NCBI GenBank assembly: GCA_037968835.1
Contig: JBBKWG010000101.1
Coordinates: 1-29,130 of the forward strand
Source: JBBKWG01 sp037968835
Lineage (GTDB): Bacteria > Pseudomonadota > Alphaproteobacteria > Rhodobacterales > Rhodobacteraceae
Reading direction: 5' to 3'
Length of the DNA stretch: 29,130 nucleotides
Under the pieces are notes generated by a model. The model ran no database searches. It had not been told where the DNA came from and saw only the letters and a list, made by a program, of their open reading frames with translations. Shown here piece after piece: positions 23,312 through 29,130 of this stretch. A program made the position numbers and the translations under genes. Numbering within the stretch: the first letter of the stretch is position 1; each line of letters starts with the position of its first letter.

Positions 23312-25375
23312 ATGGCGGAGGAAGTCAGAAGCGAGCGTCGCGATGGCGTGGCGGTCGTAACGATCGACCATCCTCCAATCTCGTCGCTCACTTCCAAGAT
23401 TCGCAGGGAATTGTCCCAGGCGGTGGTGGCGGCCGATGCCGACCCGAAAGTGAACGCAATCCTGCTTGTCGGAACTGCTGGTAATTTCGCAACCGGCACG
23501 CCGTTCGCGAGCGGTGACGACGTCGATCAAGCGCCTGATCTTGCAACACTTTGCGATGAGCTTGAGATGGCGGAAACCCCGGTTTTCGCGGCCATCGAAG
23601 GCGCGGCACTCGGTGGCGGGCTGGAACTTGCACTTGCCGCGCATGTCCGCGTCGCTCTGCCGTCTGCGCGGCTTGGATTTCCCGATATCGCGCTTGGCCT
23701 TGTCCCCGGTGCAGGCGGAACTCAGCGGCTCCCCAAGGTGGTCGGCGGCGTCGCGGCGCTGAAGATGTTGCTGGGCGGCAGGGCGGTCAACGCCAAGACC
23801 GCGCAGAAACTCGGATTGGTCGATGTCGTCGTCGAGGGCGATCTGGTCGCGGCCACCATCGCCTTTGCACATCGCCTGATCGGGGAGGGTTTCAAGCCAA
23901 AGCGCAGTTCCCAGCGGCGTGATCGTCTGGGCGAAGGCACCGCATTTCTGGAAGCGGTCGCCGGTCATCGCCGGGCCGCGGAACGCTCGGCACTCGATGC
24001 GCCGATGCGACTGATCGAATGCGTGGAATCCGCCCTCTTGCTTCCCTACGAGATCGGACGCGGGCTGGAGGCGGCGGCTCACGAGGATCTGACGGATTCA
24101 GATCACTCGAAGGCATTGCGATATATCATTGATGCCGAACGAAAAATTCAGAAGTCCACGGCCGAGGATGGGCGCGTTCCCTCGCGTCCGCTGAAGGCGG
24201 TCGGTCTTGTCGGGGCCGGACGGCTTGGCAGCGAACTGGCAGTCCTCTGCCTGGATGCCGGCTTTGATGTAATCGTCGCCGAACAAAGCGACGAGGCGCT
24301 GGAAGCCGGCGTCATGCGCATCATCGAGCAATACGATGCGCGCGTTGCGTCGGGCGCGATGAGTGAAGAAGCCGTCGAAACGACACTGGAGCGGATGAAT
24401 GCCGTGTGCGGATATCGCATGCTCAGCGACGTCGATGTGATCATTGACCCGTCGCCGTCGATGACCCGTTCGCGGATTGCCGAACTTGACGCCGCTATGC
24501 GGGCGGGCGCGGTTCTTCTGACCGGGGCCGAACGCGTCGACGTGGCGACAATCGCGGGCGCGACCGGGCGCGGCGGCGATGTCATTGGCTTCCGACTTCA
24601 GCCCGGCATCCGCAAGAACCGTGCCGTTGAAATCGCCGCCGATGCGGAAACCGGACCCAGGGCGATGGCGACCGCCCGCGCGCTGGCACGCAAACTCGAT
24701 CTGCTGATTATAGATACCGGCGCACGTGCGTTCGGGATCGGGGCGCGGATCGCAGGCGCGCTTCATGCGGCGGCGGATCTGTGTCTGGAGGACGGCGCGC
24801 GGATCGGACAGATCGACGCGGTGCTGTGCGACTGGGGCCTGCCGTTCGGTTCGTTCGCGTGGCGAGATGCACTTGGTCTCGACAAGCGGCCTCAGTCCGG
24901 CGACGGGCAACGCGGTGGCAGTCTGGATGCCACGCTTGCGGTTGCGGGGCGCACCGGACGGTCAGCCGGACGCGGATACTACCACTATGCGCAGCGCGGA
25001 AAGCCGGGGGTCGAGGATCCGGCGGTTTCGGCTTTGGTGGCCGAGGAGCGCGCCGCCAAGGGCATCCGCGCCCGCGATCTGAACGACGTCGAAATCCGCA
25101 AGCGCTGCGTGGCCGCAATGGCGGGTGCTGGGGCTCACATGCTGGCGGACGGAACGGCGCACCGCCCCTCGGATATCGACATGGTGGCGGTGCACGGATT
25201 GGGATTTGCGCGGCGCAGTGGCGGTGTGATGTACGCAGCCGACCTCATGGGGCTCGAGGAAGTCCGCAAGACGCTGAGCGATCTGGCGCAGAAAAGCACC
25301 CGCATTCCACCGCCATCGTCGATATTCCAGGATCTGATCAAGGCCGGGCAGGGCTTCGCGGATCTGAACGACTAG
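23312..25375 (+). CDS. Divergent FadB/FadJ-like enoyl-CoA hydratase/3-hydroxyacyl-CoA dehydrogenase
   Basis: A two-domain protein of about 687 residues. The N-terminal crotonase fold has IEGAALGGGLELALAAHVRVALPSARLGFPDIALGLVPGAGGTQRLP. The first catalytic Glu is kept (GGLELAL) but the second is Asp (FPDIA), and the oxyanion loop GTPFASGDDVDQ is unusual. The NAD-binding motif VGLVGAGRLGSEL is intact (near residue 310). In the dehydrogenase the catalytic His motif HFFNP is replaced by FRLQP and the SNTS motif by LTGAE. Beta-oxidation activity is therefore doubtful, at least for the second step. The start is uncertain: ATG 23312 gives MAEEVRSERRDGVAVV, while ATG 23288 and TTG 23255 are in frame upstream. 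It ends in a CTAG shared with the convergent gene. Confidence 0.75.
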   Translation: MAEEVRSERRDGVAVVTIDHPPISSLTSKIRRELSQAVVAADADPKVNAILLVGTAGNFATGTPFASGDDVDQAPDLATLCDELEMAETPVFAAIEGAALGGGLELALAAHVRVALPSARLGFPDIALGLVPGAGGTQRLPKVVGGVAALKMLLGGRAVNAKTAQKLGLVDVVVEGDLVAATIAFAHRLIGEGFKPKRSSQRRDRLGEGTAFLEAVAGHRRAAERSALDAPMRLIECVESALLLPYEIGRGLEAAAHEDLTDSDHSKALRYIIDAERKIQKSTAEDGRVPSRPLKAVGLVGAGRLGSELAVLCLDAGFDVIVAEQSDEALEAGVMRIIEQYDARVASGAMSEEAVETTLERMNAVCGYRMLSDVDVIIDPSPSMTRSRIAELDAAMRAGAVLLTGAERVDVATIAGATGRGGDVIGFRLQPGIRKNRAVEIAADAETGPRAMATARALARKLDLLIIDTGARAFGIGARIAGALHAAADLCLEDGARIGQIDAVLCDWGLPFGSFAWRDALGLDKRPQSGDGQRGGSLDATLAVAGRTGRSAGRGYYHYAQRGKPGVEDPAVSALVAEERAAKGIRARDLNDVEIRKRCVAAMAGAGAHMLADGTAHRPSDIDMVAVHGLGFARRSGGVMYAADLMGLEEVRKTLSDLAQKSTRIPPPSSIFQDLIKAGQGFADLND

Positions 25376-25587
25376 CTGAGCAGAATTCCGACAACCACCA
25401 TCATCAGACCGATTGCCGACAGAAACAGCGCCGCCATGTTGAGGGCGACCACCTTTTGAAGGCGCGCACTCATTGCCGCATCGTCCAGCCCGTCCCGCCG
25501 CGCCCGCGCTGCGATGAGAATGCAGGCGATCAATCCCGCTACGCCCAGCAACGACACCACCGCGCCGATCCAGATCAAGGCTTCCAT
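25372..25587 (-). CDS. Small two-helix membrane protein, 71 residues
   Basis: ATG 25587 with a GGAGGG ribosome site gives MEALIWIGAVVSLLGVAGLIACILIAARARRDG, a first transmembrane helix followed by a basic cytoplasmic loop. A second helix follows (MAALFLSAIGLMMVVVGILLS) and reaches the C-terminus. Function unknown; such proteins are common in Rhodobacteraceae near gapR in my recollection. The frame is open upstream to 25659 without a ribosome site. Its stop overlaps the stop of the FadB-like gene. Confidence 0.75.
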   Translation of the reverse strand: MEALIWIGAVVSLLGVAGLIACILIAARARRDGLDDAAMSARLQKVVALNMAALFLSAIGLMMVVVGILLS

Positions 25588-25706
25588 GTCGCGCCCTCCA
25601 CAAATTCCGCTCGCGTGGCCTAAACGCCGCCGACCTGCGCGGCAAGCCCTTGAAGCCATCCGCCGCCAACGCTATCGAGCGGCTTCGGGCCAAACAGGAG
25701 AGTACC

Positions 25707-25967
25707 ATGAGCGACGACACCGTGATCGACCAGAGCTACCGCGTGACCGCGGACGAACTGCGCAGCTTCATCGAACGGTACGAGCGTCTGGAGTCCGAAA
25801 AGAAGGATATCGCCGACCAGCAGAAAGAGGTGATGGCCGAAGCCAAGGGGCGCGGCTACGACACCAAGGTCATGCGCAAAGTGATTGCGCTCAGGAAGCG
25901 CGACAGCGACGATATCGCCGAAGAGGAAGCAGTTCTGGAGATGTACAAGGAAGCGCTTGGGATGTGA
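25707..25967 (+). CDS. gapR: GapR nucleoid-associated protein (DUF2312)
   Basis: An 86-residue DUF2312 protein. The core ADELRSFIERYERLESEKKDIADQQKEVMAEAKGRGYDTKVMRKVIALRKRD is nearly the textbook GapR sequence. GapR binds AT-rich, overtwisted DNA ahead of replication and transcription in Caulobacter and helps gyrase and topoisomerase IV. The helical N-terminal coiled coil and the basic DNA-contacting stretch (K55-R69 region) are intact. ATG 25707 has AGGAG upstream. It is a single gene, divergent from the small membrane protein and convergent with the next gene. Confidence 0.95.
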   Translation: MSDDTVIDQSYRVTADELRSFIERYERLESEKKDIADQQKEVMAEAKGRGYDTKVMRKVIALRKRDSDDIAEEEAVLEMYKEALGM

Positions 25968-25979
25968 TCCCCGCGCCCC

Positions 25980-26858
25980 TCAGGGCTCGATCATTTGGAC
26001 GCCCGGCATCCGTGCAATCCGCGCCACGTCTTCGTCATAACGCGCCGTCAACTCGTCGATTGTGTCGTCGGTCCATCCGGGAATGTCGATTTCCTCTTCG
26101 ATAGCGTCCTCAATCGCATGGGCCTGTAAGAACGCCGCGACCGCAGACCGGCGGCGCGTCGGTCCCGAGACATCCCGCAGCGACAGGAACGACTTCAGCC
26201 GCGCCATGCCGTCATCGGTTATGATCTGCTCCAGCATGTCGAATTCACCGTCCAGAGTGGTGTAAGGGTCCGCGCCGGTCATTTCGCGAATGATCTCCGC
26301 CCAGATGAACGGCGTGTCCTCGTGACACCACGCGAATATGCGCGCGCCGGGATTCGCTTCGGCAATCCGTGCAATCACGTCCGACCACACCAACCTTTCC
26401 AGGGCGATCGTGGCCAAAAGCGCGGCGCGTTCACCGCCATCAGGATCGACGCGGTGCAGGATGTCGGGAACGAAAGTCGCCGGATTGCGCAGCGCGACCG
26501 CGAATTCGGTCTGATGTCCGGGAAAACACTGTCGCAGCCACGCCGATTTGTGCGCCTTTGGATAGAGCGCGCCGTCCGTTAGAACCACCGAATCGCGACA
26601 CAGGAAATTCTCGTTGGACAGGACGATGCGTTCCGCCGTGTCGTCGTCGCGGATAGCTTCGATCAGCATCGCTTCGGTATCGGGATTGGCGGCGTCGCCC
26701 CGCAGGCTGGTCGAGACGTCCCGGATCAACTCGCGGTAACGTCCGGGGCCGGGGACACCGACACCCTCGCGCGCCAGCACCTCGCGGTTGCGAAGGATCG
26801 AGCGGATCAGCAGCCCGCCATCGGTGCAATGCGCGCCGAGATGGAAGAGGATCTGCAT
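25980..26858 (-). CDS. Sulfotransferase-like hypothetical protein
   Basis: A 292-residue soluble protein beginning MQILFHLGAHCTDGGLLIRSILRNREVLAREGVGVPGPGRY. The opening resembles the first strand and PAPS-binding loop of sulfotransferase-like proteins (usually HxGxxKTGTT), but the KTGTT part is not kept, so activity is uncertain. IVLSNENFLC and FAVALRNPATFVPDIL fit the later strands of that fold. It is a type often annotated as hypothetical in Rhodobacteraceae. ATG 26858 is chosen because the fold starts there. The frame remains open for another 1.8 kb upstream, but that part only shadows the permease gene on the other strand. Confidence 0.7.
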   Translation of the reverse strand: MQILFHLGAHCTDGGLLIRSILRNREVLAREGVGVPGPGRYRELIRDVSTSLRGDAANPDTEAMLIEAIRDDDTAERIVLSNENFLCRDSVVLTDGALYPKAHKSAWLRQCFPGHQTEFAVALRNPATFVPDILHRVDPDGGERAALLATIALERLVWSDVIARIAEANPGARIFAWCHEDTPFIWAEIIREMTGADPYTTLDGEFDMLEQIITDDGMARLKSFLSLRDVSGPTRRRSAVAAFLQAHAIEDAIEEEIDIPGWTDDTIDELTARYDEDVARIARMPGVQMIEP

Positions 26859-26951
26859 TGCCCGCTTCTTGCCGTCCGTTTCCTGCCCCTGACCCAACCC
26901 TAACGTCGCGCGCTGGACAGGGAAAGCCGTTTCGGGATACGCCTCTGTGCG

Positions 26952-28616
26952 ATGACCGACGAAAAGACTCAACTTCCCCGTTCGTTGACCATGTTTCGAC
27001 CCGAACCATGGTCGCTCGGTGCCATCGTGATCGCCGCGCTGGTGTTGATGCCGATCGTGTCGGTGCTGTGGATCGCCGCACACCCGGAAGAGAACATCTG
27101 GCCGCATCTGATGGCGACGACCTTGCCGCGCTATCTGTCCAATACGCTTGTGGTCATGGGGTCTGTCGGTCTGCTGTCCGCCACTGTCGGCACCGTGACG
27201 GCTTGGCTGATCGTCATGTATCGCTTTCCGGGGCGACGCTGGCTGGAATGGCTTTTGTTGTTCCCACTCGCCGTCCCGGGTTATCTCGGAGCCTATGCGC
27301 TGGTCGATTTCCTCGACTATGCGGGACCGGTTCAGACTGGATTGCGCGCGGCCTTCGGCTGGAGCGATGCGCGCGACTACGCGTTTCCCGACATTCGCTC
27401 GCGGACCGGCGCAATTGTCGTGCTCGCGGCCTCGCTTTACCCCTACGTCTACCTGCTGGCCCGCGCCGGATTCCGCGAGCAATCGGGGTCTTCGCACGAA
27501 GTCGCCCGCGCACTTGGGGCAGGTCCGATCCGCCGGTTCTGGCGTGTCGGCTTGCCGCTGGCGCGCCCGGCCATCGCGGCAGGAACCGCCATCGTGATGA
27601 TGGAGACCGTCAACGACTTCGGAACTGTGGATTACTTCGGCGTCCAGACCCTGACGACGGGAATCTTCGCGGTCTGGCTGGAAGCCGGAAACGCTGGAGG
27701 TGCCGCGCAGATCGCCGCAGTCATCCTGGTGATGATCCTGCTGTTGGTGACGCTGGAAAAGGTCAGCCGTCGCAGGGTCCGGTATTATGGAACACCGCGA
27801 CAGGACCGCGAGGTCGCCGCGATTTCGCTTGGCGGGATCAAGGCCTGGCTTGCTACCATTTTCTGCGCCTTGCCGTTTCTCGGCGGTTTCGTCTTGCCGG
27901 TCGCCGTGCTTGGACGTCACGCGCTCACCCGGCCCGAACGCTGGTTGGCGCCGGGCTTGGTCGAGGCATTGCTGAATACCGTCTTCGTCGGGGCCGCCGC
28001 CGCAATCGTGACGGTCGCAGCCGCCCTGTTTCTGGTCTACGCCGTCCGGCTTTCGGGGCGAACCCTTCCCCGCCTGCTGCTTCCGGTCACCACCATCGGA
28101 TACGCCGCACCGGGCGCGGTGCTGGCCGTGGGCTTGCTGATCCCACTCGCGGCATTCGACAATGCCCTCGCGGACGGCTGGTTGGCGCTCACGGGATATG
28201 ATCCCGGGCTCATCCTGACCGGCGGAGCGACCGCCCTGATATTCGCCTACACGGTGCGCTTTTTCGCGTTGGGGCAGGGCGCGGCGGACGCGGCCATCGG
28301 GCGCATCCCGCCAAGTCTGCCGATGGCGGCGCGCACGCTGGGGAAGACCCCGGGCGGCACGCTTCTTCGGGTCTATCTTCCGCTCATACGCGGTTCCGTC
28401 GCCACGGCCCTGTTGCTGGTCTTCGTGGATTGCGTGAAGGAGCTTCCGGCCACGCTGCTTTTGCGCCCGTTCAACTTCAACACGCTGGCGACGCGGGCAT
28501 TCGAACAGGCATCGCTGGAAAAAATCGCCGACGCCGCTCCCTCGGCAATTCTCGTCATCTTCGTCGGCCTGCTGGCAGTCGCACTCGTCGCCCGCGCAAT
28601 GTTGCGCGCCAGATAG
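26952..28616 (+). CDS. Fused ABC permease of the iron(III)/thiamine type (FbpB/ThiP-like)
   Basis: A 554-residue inner-membrane protein made of two tandem permease domains (about 12 helices). Each has an EAA loop: EVARALGAGPIRRFWRVGLPLARPA in the first half and MAARTLGKTPGGTLLRVYLPLIRGS in the second. ETVNDFGTVDYFGVQTLTTGIF and DCVKELPATLLLRPFNFNTLATRAFE are typical of Fe(III) importers of the FbpB/FutB group. No binding protein or ATPase is adjacent in the window; the tRNA gene follows at once, so the partners must be elsewhere. ATG 26952 lacks a good ribosome site, and a later in-frame ATG at residue 14 (TMFRPEPW) is possible. Confidence 0.9.
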   Translation: MTDEKTQLPRSLTMFRPEPWSLGAIVIAALVLMPIVSVLWIAAHPEENIWPHLMATTLPRYLSNTLVVMGSVGLLSATVGTVTAWLIVMYRFPGRRWLEWLLLFPLAVPGYLGAYALVDFLDYAGPVQTGLRAAFGWSDARDYAFPDIRSRTGAIVVLAASLYPYVYLLARAGFREQSGSSHEVARALGAGPIRRFWRVGLPLARPAIAAGTAIVMMETVNDFGTVDYFGVQTLTTGIFAVWLEAGNAGGAAQIAAVILVMILLLVTLEKVSRRRVRYYGTPRQDREVAAISLGGIKAWLATIFCALPFLGGFVLPVAVLGRHALTRPERWLAPGLVEALLNTVFVGAAAAIVTVAAALFLVYAVRLSGRTLPRLLLPVTTIGYAAPGAVLAVGLLIPLAAFDNALADGWLALTGYDPGLILTGGATALIFAYTVRFFALGQGAADAAIGRIPPSLPMAARTLGKTPGGTLLRVYLPLIRGSVATALLLVFVDCVKELPATLLLRPFNFNTLATRAFEQASLEKIADAAPSAILVIFVGLLAVALVARAMLRAR

Positions 28617-28666
28617 GCTCAAGACGCCTTGCGCGACTTGCCACAACCCATTAGACCGACGCCCGT

Positions 28667-28742
28667 GCCCCTATAGCTCAGCTGGTAGAGCAATTGATTT
28701 GTAATCAATAGGTCCCGAGTTCGAATCTTGGTGCCGGCACCA
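28667..28742 (+). tRNA. tRNA-Thr (anticodon UGU)
   Basis: Cloverleaf: D-arm GCTC/GAGC (28676-28679, 28688-28691), anticodon stem ATTGA/TCAAT with loop TTTGTAA and anticodon TGT (28700-28702), T-arm CCGAG-TTCGAAT-CTTGG (28715-28731), discriminator A and encoded CCA (28740-28742). The acceptor stem is imperfect. 5' GCCCCTA against 3' TGCCGGC gives G-C, C-G, C-G, then two adjacent C-C mismatches (4-69, 5-68), U-G and A-U. The 3' 14 bases TGGTGCCGGCACCA form a perfect palindrome, and the last 19 bases recur downstream. The gene may be functional, or its 3' end may have been replaced by recombination. Confidence 0.9.
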
Positions 28743-28944
28743 TATACAAAAACCCACGCCAATAAACCACACATAGTATTTCCAGTCTCGTCTTCGAACG
28801 AGCAGAGTTCGACAAATTCGTCGGGGCCGTTCCTGCACTTCCCTGTGCTCCACGGCACCGGTGCATCCCTGCACAATGAGCCGAATTTGAACGTATTCGC
28901 GCAGCGAATGCGGCCCGCAGGGCGGAGGGCCGGAAGCCCGACGT
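28724..28944 (+). repeat. Tandem repeat unit 1, starting inside the tRNA-Thr 3' end
   Basis: A 221-base unit that begins with the tRNA 3' end (AATCTTGGTGCCGGCACCAT, 28724-28743). It contains a 90-base core (28792-28881) that recurs with four differences in unit 2. The core carries small hairpins: GCAC/GTGC, the palindrome GCACCGGTGC and GTGCA-TCCC-TGCAC. The rest (28882-28944) is REP-like, with ATTCGC-GCA-GCGAAT (28895-28909) and CGGCCC/GGGCCG (28911-28916, 28927-28932). No gene is recognised in it on either strand. Confidence 0.85.
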
Positions 28945-29130
28945 AATCTTGGTGCCGGCACCATCTTAATGACCCACCTCCCCAGATCCCTGATAGTCTT
29001 TCCAGGCTAGACTTCGAACGAGCAGACTTCGACAAATTCGCCGGGGCCGTTCCCGCACTTCCCTGTGCTCCACAGCACCGGTGCATCCCTGCACAATGAG
29101 CGTAGTGAACGCATGTATCTAATTCAGTTC
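28945..29130 (+). repeat. Tandem repeat unit 2 (cut by window end)
   Basis: It begins with an exact second copy of the 20 bases AATCTTGGTGCCGGCACCAT (28945-28964), with no tRNA body in front. It continues with a diverged 47-base spacer and the 90-base core at 29012-29101. After the core the sequence differs from unit 1 (GTAGTGAACGC instead of CGAATTTGAACG), so the unit end or a further copy lies beyond the window. Confidence 0.85.

Noticed and set aside
26859..28646. A minus-strand frame stays open for about 1.8 kb upstream of the sulfotransferase-like gene, giving an apparent 888-residue protein.
   Set aside because: It is antisense to the clear ABC permease gene and its translation is Gln/Arg/Asp-rich low-complexity sequence typical of shadow frames in GC-rich DNA; the recognisable fold starts at 26858.
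28619..29086. Minus-strand open frames over the tRNA and repeat region.
   Set aside because: They read the tRNA gene backwards (IRTRDLLITNQLLYQLS), a familiar false protein in databases, and run through the repeats in different frames in the two units.
1..29130. CRISPR arrays, insertion sequences, integrase genes and replication origins were looked for.
   Set aside because: No regularly spaced short repeats, transposase or integrase motifs were seen; the only tandem repeat is the tRNA-linked pair at the right end.

Overview
The window looks like chromosomal DNA of an alphaproteobacterium of the Rhodobacteraceae (Roseobacter-type). The grounds are its high GC content, a GapR (DUF2312) gene, a ScfR/RamB-type short-chain acyl regulator, a split YeeE/DUF6691 sulfur transporter beside a BigR/SqrR-type ArsR regulator, and a symporter-histidine kinase fusion. 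This assignment is by family recognition; no search was run.

Layout. 1-5610 (+): the tail of a class II aldolase-like gene, then a tightly coupled operon of dihydropyrimidinase (hydA) and a four-gene NMT1/THI5-type ABC importer, closed by a strong hairpin terminator. This is probably a pyrimidine uptake and catabolism unit. 5611-7428: a mostly non-coding gap, then a secreted acidic protein with two PRC-barrel domains (-). 7429-14716 (-): a branched-chain-amino-acid-type ABC importer (binding protein, LivH, LivM, LivG, LivF) running into acetyl-CoA synthetase acsA. Divergent from it, 14954-19714 (+) carries a ScfR-type regulator, a single-domain response regulator, a small membrane protein and a sodium/solute symporter-histidine kinase fusion. 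Together 7.4-19.7 kb reads as one locus for sensing, importing and activating acetate or another short-chain acid.

19784-20860 (+) is an orphan FliM/FliN (SpoA-domain) protein. 20857-22860 is a reactive-sulfur locus: an ArsR regulator with the SqrR cysteine spacing faces a leftward operon of YeeE, DUF6691 and a DUF442 phosphatase-like gene. The first gene of that operon, a metallo-beta-lactamase-fold persulfide dioxygenase, survives only as a remnant of about 64 codons. 23001-25967 holds a small unknown protein, a divergent FadB-like protein lacking dehydrogenase catalytic residues, a small membrane protein and gapR. 25980-28616 holds a sulfotransferase-like hypothetical gene and a fused iron(III)-type ABC permease.

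The most unusual stretch is 28667-29130. A tRNA-Thr(UGU) gene is followed by tandem units of about 220 bp, each starting with a copy of the last 19 bases of the tRNA gene. This resembles the terminal repeats behind E. coli tyrT. The tRNA itself has two adjacent C-C mismatches in the acceptor stem, and its 3' end forms a perfect 14-bp palindrome.
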